A DNA stretch of 64,000 nucleotides from Rhinopomastus cyanomelas (taxonomy: Eukaryota > Chordata > Aves > Bucerotiformes > Rhinopomastidae). The notes below the pieces were generated by a model. The model searched no databases and was not told the DNA's origin. It saw nothing but the letters and a program-made list of their open reading frames with translations. The DNA is taken from positions 1 through 64,000 of the forward strand of contig VXBP01003586.1 in NCBI GenBank assembly GCA_013400115.1, read 5' to 3'. A program made the translations under genes and the position numbers. Below, one piece after another: positions 48,010-59,085 of the stretch. Position 1 is the stretch's first letter. Every line of letters starts with the position of its first letter.

Positions 48010-48640
48010 TTATTGCCTTTTGAGAATGAACGAGGAGAAAAAAGACAGAATTTTGGTCTGACCTACAGATCCATCTTCTCAACTAGTCTCATCTGTACTG
48101 CTGCTGGCCATGGCAGCAACAAACATGATACCATCTCCTGCAATGGCATGTCCTCAGAGGACAGGGTGCTTCAGAGCAGTTGGACCAGGCTTTCTGAAAC
48201 GTGGTGGTGTTCCCCAGCAGTACTGCTGAGCTTCCCCTCACCACAAGCACCACCAGTATAGCAGCTCTGAATTCTGCAGGAGCTGCTGAATGACCAACCC
48301 TTAGGGGAGCTTCCAAACTCCCCTTTGCTAGGTGGTAAGTGCAACACCTGTAAGACAAGGGACAGCACAGACTCCCCTTCAAAACCTTGAAGTGGGTGTT
48401 GTGTCATCTCCTTGCCGAGGGCACAAGCCCCATGCTCCCGCCCGCTCTGTCCTACTCTTCTGCTGTTGCACAAATCTTCTGAGGAGCTAGAAGCAGCAGC
48501 ACGCTGAATCACATGTGCCTGGGCTGGGTGCAGGCCTGCAGAGCTTGACTGCATCTGGGAGGACACAAGGCTGGGCTTTGAGCTCCCCTCAGGAACGAGC
48601 AGCACTCAAGCTCTGGCATCCCTCCTCACAGCACACACGC
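48010..48640. other. Less AT-rich segment with overlapping unrecognised open frames
   Basis: This stretch is visibly less AT-rich than its flanks and carries two minus-strand frames (48,171-48,605, 144 codons; 48,089-48,382, 97 codons) and one plus frame (48,013-48,261, 82 codons). The longest protein is rich in Ser and shows no domain, signal peptide or membrane segment that I recognise. Lower stop density follows from the base composition, so open frames are expected here. An exon of an unknown or lineage-specific transcript cannot be excluded. Confidence 0.2.
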
Positions 48641-49147
48641 CGGCAATAAAGCAAACAGACAGGGCTATTTAAAAAATGACCCTAATGATGTAAATTAGAC
48701 AAACATTAATAAACTCAGCAGGTTATTTCCCTACTGGAAAAGCCACCGTAGATCAGAACAGCTCTCATGTTGGTGATTCATATTGTTATACAAGGCCTCT
48801 GTCTGAAAAGAAAGGTTCCACATGAGACTTGCATTGAAAACACCTTATCCACCAGGATCACCTTTATTATTTCTGAACTACAAAGAGGCCAATAAAAGAG
48901 CTGTATTAAAACAGGCCCCCTGTTACCAGAATGCTGTGATTAAATGTTTGACTTACAGTTTGCTTTATTAAGCAGAACAAACACCAGCAGCTTTCCAGAT
49001 TTCTCAACTTTGAGTCATTTTTTAGCAACAGGGCCGACCCAAACCTGCTCACATTCTAGACTCCTGGAAACTGCACAAAAGACAAACCTGTGAGTCACAT
49101 TACTGTAAAGAGCGATAAAGGGTTAATTATATAAAGGTTAATTTTTT

Positions 49148-49340
49148 CACTGTGAAAGTGGTGAGAGCCTGGAATGAGTTGCCCAGGGAGGTGGTTGGGG
49201 CCCCATCCCTGGAGGTGTTTAAGGCCAGGCTGGATGGGGCTCTGGCCAGCCTGATCTAGGGTGGGGTGTCCCTGCCTGTGCTGGGGGTGCTGGAACTGGA
49301 TGATGGTTCCTTCCTACCCTGAGTGACTCTGATTCCATGG
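49148..49340 (+). mobile_element. CR1 LINE 3' end, first of a tandem pair
   Basis: TGAAAGTGGTGAGAGCCTGG, AATGAGTTGCCCAGGGAGGT and GGTTGGGGCCCCATCCCTGG run to GGTGGGGTGTCCCTGCC, TGGAACTGGATGATGG and CTGATTCCATGG. This is a CR1 subfamily with a GC-rich 3' UTR ending in GGAACTGGATGAT rather than GGATTGGACTAGATGAT. Its last octamer-like bases are followed within 15 bp by a second CR1 tail in the same orientation. Confidence 0.9.
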
Positions 49341-49354
49341 CTTCTCCAGTCAAG

Positions 49355-49432
49355 TGAGCCTGCTGTGACAGGGAGATTGGACTGAATGATCTTTCAAGGT
49401 CCCTTCCAATCCCTGATGATTCTATGATTCTA
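49355..49432 (+). mobile_element. CR1 LINE 3' tail, second of a tandem pair
   Basis: GAGCCTGCTGTGACAGGGAG, ATTGGACTGAATGATCTTTC, AAGGTCCCTTCCAATCCCTG and ATGATTCTATGATTCTA are the CR1 3' end of the window's common young type. It has only 78 bp and starts about 15 bp after the end of a different CR1 subfamily, as if it inserted at the older copy's octamer tail. Confidence 0.9.
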
Positions 49433-52400
49433 ATTTCCCATTACAGGAATCTAGTAAAGGTGCACATCAGGGTTGAATAAACGATCACAAATTTTGCTCT
49501 TGAAGTCAGAAGGCTCATGCCAGACAGCTGCACCTTCTCATTTGAAAAGCAACACAAACTTTTATATTAAAATCTAGGCTATTTTTTTTTATTACTTACG
49601 TAATTTCTGTATGTGAAATAATATATGATACTCAAAGGAAAAACACTAAAGGACTACAGATTAACAGCCAAAAGACTGGAAACACCAAAATTAGAGTCAA
49701 CAGCCTTTTCCTACCTCCATACTGAAGAAAAACTGAAACATGAAGAGAAGCTCCTTAAACACTTACAACAGAACCCAGCTCAACCAAACTATTAGCATGA
49801 CAGCAGTGGATGGTTTTTGCAAGCACCTTCCAGCCCAAGGCCTTCTCAAATACACTGGCACAGCTGAACCTGATTTTGGAGACACAACAGCCATTTTAGT
49901 ATTTAAGATCTCCCCCAGCACTGTCTTTTGTAATATCTTAGTATGAATTATTAATATCATACAGCACAACTGCTTACTCCATGCTGCAAGTAAAACTATG
50001 TTAGTAGATCAAACTACCACTCCAAACATTGTTTTCGCCAGCAAGAAGTGCACAGCGCCAAGGCCAAAGTCCTCAAAGATATTTAGACATCCACCTTTGT
50101 TTCAACACCTACATGTATCGCTGAAGTTCTGTAACAGCTTCAAAAACCACAGCTCAGCTGTTCCTTCAATACCTCAGATATTGAAGCCCCCCCCTACCTT
50201 TCTGTATGCAGAAATAAACCCACCTTCAACCCTGGGTTCACCCACCCTGACAGCTCTATCTCATCAAGTCAAGGTTCCTCAATTTGTTGAGCTACAATGG
50301 TCCAGTTTGTTGCATGGATTATGAGAAGACATACTCATCTTGCTGTGAACTGCACTGAGGGGCTTGGATCCAGCTCAGAGGGACACCTAAATATGGGTGT
50401 CACACACTGTTGTTGACACATGAAAAAGTCACCTGAGCATTCATCACAGTCAACAGAGTCCATGTCAGCAGCTCATCTCATCCTAAAATAGACACTTAAA
50501 ACTTGGTTAGCTGGAGACCCCTAGAATGTGTTGCTTTAGAAGTTGAATAGCTTTATACTCTTACGATGAGAACTTTACTGACTTTGTAATAGAAGCTTAG
50601 ATGCCTGCTTCACATGCAGACAACTCTATTTAAATACCTAAATTCACATACAGAATTTTACTGTGAAGTCTAAAGAGATGATGCAGATTCAGGTTTTACT
50701 GATTGTGTTGTCATTCAGCCTTTTCCACCTCAAAGGAATGAGTGCCTTCATGAGGAGCACGGGAAGGCTTGCACCAGAGGCAGACTTTAGAATACGTCAG
50801 TTTGTTACTTATAGATGAAAAGAGTGTGCGCTGCTCCTTCTGGCTGCAGCTTAGGAGTATAAACTCAATTTTAGATATGTAACAGCCAGTTCTTCACTAA
50901 AGGTACAGCTATTCCGTGGCACTGTACCAGTACCATCAACCCTGTGATGCCACAAGGGATTTAAGGGTGTCATTTAATCATTCTCCAAAAGGCAAGCTGA
51001 ACAATGTCACATCTTTATCGTTGCATACGGCATCACTTACCCTGATAGCTGTAAAAGCAAGAATCACTGTTAAGCATTTAATCCTGTCAGACAGGGATAT
51101 TAACCTGCTATTTTAGAAGCCATTGCCATCTGATCTGTGCAGTACTGACAATGATGGCTTCCCTAGGAACAATTCTTTCTGCCAAAAGAAAGAACGGTAC
51201 AAATAGCTTTGACAGCGATGGTAGGGAAAACTTTTGATGCGATTTCTTTCAATAAAGACAGTGTGGGAAAAAAATGAGGTACTTAAAACTTTCATCAACC
51301 TGCTGTAATACGTAAAAATTGCATCTCTTTCCTTCATTTGCAGGTACATACACATATGTGTTATTCACTTACCTGTGCCTATAAAAATACAATCAAAGAA
51401 TACATCATGCCATAGTTAACGTCCCAACAAAGATCTCAAACCTAAAGTACACTTCATATGGCAGAAAGTGAACAAACAGATTTCAAATCATGGATTAGAC
51501 ATTTGCTGGAACAAGTACTGAACTGAGACTAAGCACAACTGAAGGAAGCAACTGGACTCTGAATTCTGGGCAGAATAGAGCTGTACCAGCTGGATGCAGT
51601 TGACAATGACTCTTTCAGACATGAGATGTTTCATTCATATTTCACACAATGGCTACATGAGTAATGAACAGATGGTTTTGCTATTCACACCACTTAGTAG
51701 AGCATGAAATGATGCACTGACAGGTAGAAGAGAGAAGAATTTGAAGCAGGTGTTGTAGTGGTAATGCCATAGCAGTGTCAAAATCCAGAGCGCAAAATAC
51801 CTAACTAAATGTATTCAGAGGCTCCAAAATTAGAGATATTAATAGGTATTTTCTTTACTTTTTTTAAGCTCAGAGGGCAAAAAGTATGATAAGCAAGGAC
51901 ATTTCAGAGTAAACCCTCTAGCTGTATGTTCTCCTGTACAAATGGAAGAAGAGACAAAGACCATCCACATGTATGATCCACAAGACAGCACGGTACACAG
52001 CTCTGAAAGCCAGAGCCTGTTTTACCAAACTCCTGGTGGTGTAACAGGCAGCTGTCCAGTTAGTAATGGATTCTCTTCACAGACACATTGATGCTCTGGT
52101 CACTGCACTTGTTGGTAAAGTTTTAAAAATAAATTTTAAAATTCTAAGTTTTTTTCTTCAGATCTAGCCAACTATTTCAGCTGGAAACCGCAGCACTGAG
52201 TTTCTGTCATCATATGATGGTGTCTGGAGCTCGAAGTTGATTTAACGTGCAGACAGACCAAGGCAGTATTTAAAAGCACCATGGTTTCTTTTTCTCAAGC
52301 CAATGAGAACTCCACTCAGAGGCCAGAAAACTTCAATTTTGAAATACATTCTTTTTAAGTGTAATGCATTACTGTTTAAGTCATCATTCAACCATTTAGG

Positions 52401-55400
52401 ACGGAATATATCCCACAGTATCCAATTTTAATTGATTAAAAGCTTCAAAACAATGCAATGAGATATGAAATATTGCCTCCAGTTTAACCAGGAAGAAACT
52501 AAGAAATAAAGAAATTCTTTCAGAAGAGGCTGCATGCCTCTAGATCCTTGTAATTTTCTTTACAACCTAGAGCGTTCCTACAGTACAAACATAACTGAAA
52601 CGTTCAGCCCCAAATGTCTGCATCAGTATAAAGTTAATTACCCAAACAGTAAGTGCTGGCTATGTTGGGCATCCAGAACAAAATGCAGAGTTGTGGCTTT
52701 ACCTTAAAAAGCTAGATGGCTTATACAAGTAGCTGGTTGTAAAACAAGTGAACTCAACATTTCATCCACGTGACTCCTCAGATGTCATGCAGCAAGCTGA
52801 TATCAAGGCTGGGATGAGAAGACACGACTTTTTATTCCTAGCTGAAAACACCATCCCGTTTCTTTCACAATGGAATGCAGGGCAAAAGGGTCATTATTGT
52901 ATCCCAGAATATCTCAATTCCATTTAGCCAACACTGCCCTGAAGGAAATAAAACTTTTCTGCTTTGCTTCTTCCCAGCACTGTTACAACAAGCATTACCA
53001 CATAACTTCAGCTGGCTGCACCTGTTCTTGACAATGTCACTTTCCAACTGTGCAGGGATTTGGAAATGGTTATTAAATACTCATCAAAGAATAAAAACAA
53101 AATTGAATCTAAATGGACTCTGCTACATCCGTGGAAGAGAGACAGCTGGCAGAGCTGTCCTGCACAGAGGCATCCTGTCAGGCTCCACAAGGAATGCCAT
53201 CCAGCTCCACTGGATGTAGTAGACTCCTACATTCCAGACTATCAGCTGAAATCAATCCTCCATACATAGCAATAGATGTCCTGGTTTCCTGCTGCTGAGT
53301 ATGGCCATACTGAGGAGCACCTGAACAGAATTAATTCAGCTGGTTTGTTAAAAAAAAAATCTATCACTATCGCTGTTCATTTTTTATTACGTGCTCTTTC
53401 AAGTAGAATCAACTCAGCACTCAAGGTGAAAATGCCTGGTATAAACATTAATTCCTGCATTATACACTCTCCCTGGAAAAACAGTAAGGCTTAAAAGAAA
53501 GTCCATTTTTCTGCTTATCACAGCCTAGATTACTTTTATTGAAAAAGAAATACTGTCTCTTGCATAGATTTGGAGATGCCGCACTCTTCCTCCTTTAGGA
53601 TGGTCATTTCTCTAGGTGCTCTAAAGAGCAGTCTGAGAAATGGCTACAAACACAAGGCACTGTGTTGCCACCCACAAACTGCCAGGCAGGCAAGTCAGAG
53701 CAAGCTCCTGCACTCAGCAGGTTCAAGAAGATGCACTTTCATGAGCCAGCTTGCTGTTGGCACTGCCTACGAGTTTGGTTTGACAGGCAGTTTCTGGGTT
53801 GCCTTTAGCAACACACTGGAACCGTAAGTACTGTCTCAAAACAGAAAGTGCTAGGGTAAAGATTATTACTCCACTTTTTTTAATTGATTAGGTTTCTCAC
53901 TGTTAGAAATGAGTCCCACTCAACTCTCTATCAACAAACCCCAGCAGCACCTGCCAGTAGTAAAAAGTGTTACACAACTAGCAACTGCAAAACTGTGAGA
54001 ACCACAAAGGATAGACCCAAGCAGCCAAATTTTCCTCCTCTTGCCAAGAAAAACTACAAGAATATGGCCTACAAGTAGCACAAATATGGCTGTCAAAGCA
54101 AAAGTGTAAATATGAGGAAATACTCATAGATAGTGGTCTCGACCTGATCACAATGGTGTTAGCGACAGTGCTTGCTGCAGTCCTGAGTATTTTCAGCCAT
54201 TTCAAAGCACTGCCTTGCACCACTTGGAACTAAATCATATATTAGAAAGACATTTTGACATTTTTCAGCTCAGCTACTCTAAAATGTTACTCGATAACTG
54301 GGTTCTTCACTACCCAAACTTCAAGCTACAAGTGATTAGGGAGAGGGAGGAAATCTCAGGGGAATTGGCCTCCTTATCGTTTACTTCTGACAAATGCAGC
54401 CACCACAGAAAAAACACAGCAACCCTTAAACAGTTAAAATAGGAAAGACTGAACATCCCCCAGTGAATAGCTAATGGGATACAGAGCTTTTCACCTCTGG
54501 GTCACTGGCTCAAATCTGGCTCCTCTCAGGAGCGATGAGACTGCTGGGCAAGCTCCTCAGCTGGGTAGAAGGATGCTCTTAAATCAGCTAAGGGCTCACT
54601 GATAATCAGCAAGTTTTAATAAATAATCCACTGCACACCCATCCTACTCTTTAGCTGTAGATTCTGCATGCAGAATGTCTTACGATCACCGTCAAGGCAT
54701 ATTAGTGTTAAGGAGGAGGTAGAAATACACTGCCCAGGATGCCTATTTAAATTTCAATACTTTCATCTTCTGTCATGGTTGACAGTTCCCAATCCAGTGT
54801 TATGTGCTAAGCTCTTTTATTCAAGATGGTTTTTTACTGTTGCTGCTTCATGCAAATGGTCCAACAAACTTGTATCAAATTCAGAGGGAAGGCAATGGGA
54901 AGGAATGCAAATAAAATGCAGATAAACTTTTAGTCTGTGGAACAGTGTTCTTCCCATACAGTGACACTGTGGAATTGCCTCCCCCACACTGTTATAGATG
55001 CCATGTGCATAAATGGGTTAGGGAAATTAATTGCAGCCATAAAATGTCTGATTTAATGAGCACTGGAAGTCAAAATTAACATCACCACTTGTAACGGCAC
55101 GCAGACACATCTTGTAGTCGGAATTTACTGAAGTTAGTGTAGGAACAAGTGGTATTCCTCTCCAAATATCCAGATGTGTATATTATCATCAGGCTCATTG
55201 CCCTGCTGAAAGCAGGTTCAACTTCCAAATTAGAGCAGGTTGCTGACAACTGTACCTAAAAAAAAGGGGGAGGATCCCAAAGCTTGGCTGGACACCTATT
55301 CTAATGCTTAAACACCAGTGATCTTCATGTTGAAAAGTTTTTACTAGTATCTAATGTAATTTCTGTGTTCTTCGTAGGACCAAAGGTTCACAAACACTCA

Positions 55401-56469
55401 TGAGCTAGTCTCACTTTGATAGCACAGAGGTTTCCTGATCAGATCTGATGACATACTGAATCCTCTTATTTTTTGGTTTGCCTCTTGAAAAAAGTGCAGC
55501 TGAAAAAGATAAAAAATCTGCTTACTTAGCATCTCAGAATCTCAGAATGACATTAACTGTGGTGATTCGTCCCAACATCAGAAAGTAAAGTCTGTATAAG
55601 CAGTCAACAGTACCAGCATCAGATTTAAGGATGAACTGTGAAGTTCAAGGACACTATATATGTATACGCATATAATTCTATCTCTATTAATTGTGTAGTT
55701 TTGGAAATCATCATTCTGAAGTTCCACTCCCATTATTCAAGAAACCACAGAAATTATGCCTGAGGAGGTTATTTCCACAATGGCAGCATGGCTTTGGAGC
55801 AACACAGTTTGCTGCAGGTGATAAGACATAAAATCTCTGCTATAGTACCTTCATCACAGCAGTTCCTTCAGATACATTAATGAAGCATCTTCTTACAATA
55901 AAACTCAGTTTTCAAAATAAAAATGACCAGAGCTATATTTAGTTCTCTGTTCTAACTAAGCAGCTTAAGCTGCTGTTAGAACCACGCTTCCAAAGTCTTC
56001 AGGAATGCAGTACTTAACAGTAATACACAACAGAACACTTGCCATGACAAAACCCAGCTCTCAGAAAGCTTTTGATGGAATAAGAAGTAGAATCGTTTTC
56101 CTCAAAATAGAATCAGTTACAGTATTAATGATTTAGATATCCAAAAGCTTTCACCTAACACTCAGGCAACACAGCAGAACATGATGTCAATATTTACAAA
56201 TATATGAATACATTAAGATAACAGCAACAAGAATTCTCTCCTACTAATTAACTCCTTTCCAGTAAAGGCTGAGCATGAACTGAAGCTCTCCCTGCTTCTT
56301 CTTCGACAGAAAGATACATGTATCCTCAGGCAAATTAAGCATCACTGGGGAGGGGAAGGGGACTTTAGTCAAAAAGAGAGTCTTTGGTTTTTTGTAAATG
56401 CATTGAATTTATTAGTGAAAAAACTTAACCAGACATTAGGGTAATGGACGTGAGCTTGAACACACTAAG
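49433..56469. other. Unassigned non-coding sequence, 7.0 kb without CR1
   Basis: Unique AT-rich DNA. Frames at 49,998-50,324 (+, 108 codons), 52,875-53,219 (+, 114 codons) and several near 53.0-53.5 kb resemble nothing known. A possible old Pol III-type fragment at 54,481 is listed separately. Confidence 0.5.
54481..54535 (+). repeat. Possible tRNA-derived SINE fragment (B-box-like)
   Basis: GGCTCAAATCT at 54,507-54,517 differs from the B-box consensus GGTTCRANYCY at one position, and is preceded by CACCTCTGGGTCACT. No cloverleaf or A-box is convincing. Speculative. Confidence 0.18.
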
Positions 56470-56700
56470 TTTCACCTTCAATAGGAGGAAAACTTCTTTA
56501 CAGTAAGGGTTATTAAATACTGGCACAGGTTGCCCAGGGAGGTGGTGAAGTCCAGTTCTCTGGAGATGTTTAAGAGCTGTCTGGATGCATTTTTGTGTAG
56601 TTTGATTTAGGGGTTTTTTTAGGCAGTTAAACTTTTCAGTGTAACTCCCTTGAGCAGGAGGGTTGGACCTGATGGCCCCCAAAGCCCCATCTAACCCAAA
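56470..56700 (+). mobile_element. CR1 LINE 3' region with atypical end
   Basis: TTCACCTTCAATAGGAGGAA, AACTTCTTTACAGTAAGGGT, CAGGTTGCCCAGGGAGGTGG and GGAGATGTTTAAGAGCTGTC show the CR1 C-terminal segment. The end reads AGGAGGGTTGGACCTGATGG, CCCCCAAAGCCCCATCTAAC then CCAAATAAAATG, where TTCCAACCCC plus ATTCTRTG octamers are expected. The octamer tail is absent or replaced by an AT-rich end. It is an older or variant subfamily. Confidence 0.8.
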
Positions 56701-58435
56701 TAAAATGTGTGAAAACTTTGCGTGTAAATTGTTGAGTTTCTGCAGAAAGCTTAATTTATCCCAAATAACTGGTTGTTTCACATGCTTAATTTACCAAGAA
56801 ACATGAAAGGACTCGAGTTTTGGAAAGTGTTGAGGATGTGCTCTCTCAGAAGTAGATGTTTTTATAGGGTTACAAGACAGACACATAAAGTCATTAGTGA
56901 TTTTTCAAAGGGAAAAGCATCAGTCAATCAATCAGCTTCTAGAATCACAGGCCCAGGAGACTGAACAACTAATATTCCACAGTCAAGTAGGAGAAGACCT
57001 GAATTCAATATCTTACCCAGTAGAAGCCACTGACAGAAGTCAGCAAGACAGCACATAATTACCCAAGCTGGAATTTTGCCTGGATGCCCAAGTTAACAAC
57101 CTAGAACATGCATACCATGGATCTTTAATTACTACCAGCGCTCATGACCTAAGTTTTATGCATCATCTGAAGTCTGCCCTGGGAAACAGAAGCAAAACTT
57201 CTAGTACATACAATCAGGTAAAAACAGTAAACATCTCGGGGACTTCTCAGAAAAAAGGGAAGACAAGATCCCTTAGGAAGGAAATACGGATGCAGAATCT
57301 GATTTTTGTCTCAAATAACTTGCAGCTAGCAAGAACTCCTGCAGACAAAAAAAGGGGTTGGCTCAGACAACCATCCCTTTCTTTCAACAAAGTAAGTTCA
57401 GTGACACTCTCTCTTGATTTACCCAGAAATGAAAGATACTTTGAAAACCACTGAACTATTTAAATAAATTCTTACTGCCTTAAAGATTTTAGAGACTATA
57501 TTGATCGCATTACTAAAAGAAACATCAGCTTTTTAAAGAACTTCTGTTGTGACCATAATCACCTGACTCTGATTTTATTCTCTTTTTCACTTTCTTGTGT
57601 GGTGTGGTACTTAACAAAAGTGAATTGTTAGATGCACTTCCTGCTATTGGAAAAGGTTTTACTTGTTCATCTCTCTTAAAAACACATTAAGGCAGTCTTT
57701 CTGAGTGAATCTGTTTTATGTAAAACTGTTTGGAAAACAGCTCTACCAGGGAGACTACGAAAAGCAGAACAAAACCAGGTTTTTCTTAGCATCCACTGCA
57801 ATTCTTCAGTGACCTGGCTGCTTTTTAATCAGATAGAACTCTTGTCACTGCCTGTCTGTTCATACCATCTCATTGCAACAGTACCCACGCATCACTGAAT
57901 TTACTCTCACATGAGAGTAAGGACGAATGGGCAGGAAAAAAAAATCAATGGCTTTAACCTGGTTTAAAGCATTTTCTTTGGTCTCCAGATTTTTAAATTC
58001 ATTTTAGCTAGGAAAATGGAAAAATCAGTATTATACATTCAGATGTACTTGTAAGACCTAGGCAAGGTTTTTGGGCACGAGACCATCCATCTTCGGCATG
58101 CTGGAGTTGAGAAGGTAGCAAACCAGGCAGTAGCACAACTGTAGGCATCTGTGCTGGAGTCCGACCCCGTTCTCTGACCATGTGCTGAATTACACAGGCT
58201 ACAAGGTAAAACGATGTGTTCATTTCCTTACCTCTTCCTTGTTAGGGTGTCATTCTCGAGTTATTTTTCTCAGTGTATTTTGGCTACGGCACAGATGACC
58301 CATTCTAATTTGCCTGTGAAGTTTTACTTTGAAGGTCTCAGATGTTTGGTTTTACTCACAAATGTGGCTGCATAAAGATTTCACATTTTTATTGCCTTTT
58401 TTTTCTTTTACTGCCCAAGTAGAGTGTGAGTGAAA

Positions 58436-58470
58436 TCTGTTCAGTGGATGAAGTCTGTTCAGTAGAATAA
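58436..58470 (+). repeat. Tandem duplication, 18 bp period
   Basis: TCTGTTCAGTGGATGAAG at 58,436-58,453 is followed directly by TCTGTTCAGTAGAATAA at 58,454-58,470. The first ten bases are identical, the rest is diverged. Confidence 0.75.
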
Positions 58471-58482
58471 CACGAGCAGGGC

Positions 58483-59085
58483 TTGCTGCTTTCTGCTTCT
58501 GCTCGTCCTGCAAATCCAACTTGGCGAACTGAGGAGATGCTGGAATTTATTCTGGCTCACACTTCATCAGCAGGACTGTTAATGAAGTCCCAGCATTTTC
58601 ACCTGCACCACCACATTACCAGAAACTCACTGAACACTGCGGCAACACAGCAAAAGTACAGTAGAAATCAGGCATCCTGCTCTGGCATCCACTTTATTCT
58701 CCAGTTCCCTTTGAAGGAAGGATTAAATCCATGGCTGAAACAAACATCTCTCTTGCAAAAACAAAAAAAAAAAAAGGCCAAAAAAAAGCCCCAACACACA
58801 GAATCCCTCCTAACTGTCTGTGTTAAATCCAGCTTTTCAATAGCATTGCTCTCTGCTGTAAGATCAAATAGGATCACAGTGATTCCTCGAGAAAGGAGAT
58901 TTGTTGGTTGTTCGTCATTTGTGTCAGCGTTCAGAAATGCACCCTATTCAAACAAGAGGAGGAGGACAGTTTTGACACTGCAAAGGTCTATTCAGTTTCT
59001 GATTTTGCAAATAGATCTCAAGGTGGCAAACAATGCCAACTGTCTTCAGGTGATCAATATTTTAGTAGGGTCTCGGTATTTGTGA
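58483..59085 (+). CDS. Unrecognised 200-codon open frame, probably not a gene
   Basis: This is the longest open frame not explained by a repeat. The protein begins MLLSASARPANPTW and has no signal peptide, membrane span or domain I can identify. A Lys-rich stretch at about residues 93-102 (KQKKKKAKKK) comes from the A-rich tract at 58,757-58,787, which removes stops by composition. With random sequence (stop chance 3/64 per codon) about 0.4 frames of this length are expected in six frames of 64 kb, so length alone is not evidence. A second frame (58,908-59,219) overlaps it, and there is no Kozak context or splice structure I would defend. Confidence 0.12.
   Translation: MLLSASARPANPTWRTEEMLEFILAHTSSAGLLMKSQHFHLHHHITRNSLNTAATQQKYSRNQASCSGIHFILQFPLKEGLNPWLKQTSLLQKQKKKKAKKKPQHTESLLTVCVKSSFSIALLSAVRSNRITVIPRERRFVGCSSFVSAFRNAPYSNKRRRTVLTLQRSIQFLILQIDLKVANNANCLQVINILVGSRYL
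58757..58787 (+). repeat. A-rich low-complexity tract
   Basis: Runs of 5, 13 and 8 A bases are broken by C and GGCC. No retrosequence could be identified upstream, so a retroposon tail is not supported. Confidence 0.7.

Larger units (their letters stand above)
45047..49147. other. Unassigned non-coding sequence, 4.1 kb
   Basis: No gene was recognised. The 120-codon frame at 45,711-46,073 (-) has no known motif. A CTCF-like site and a more GC-rich segment with long overlapping frames are listed separately. Immediately before the next CR1, 49,115-49,143 holds a 16 bp near-duplication (ATAAAGGGTTAATTAT and ATAAAGGTTAATT). Confidence 0.5.

Noticed and set aside
55530..55560. ATCTCAGAATCTCAGAATG resembling CR1 octamers
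   Set aside because: No CR1 3' UTR follows (no GGTTGGAA or TCCAAYCC); the octamer-like run alone is not enough.
56347..56361. G-quadruplex
   Set aside because: Only three adjacent runs of four Gs; a fourth is not nearby.
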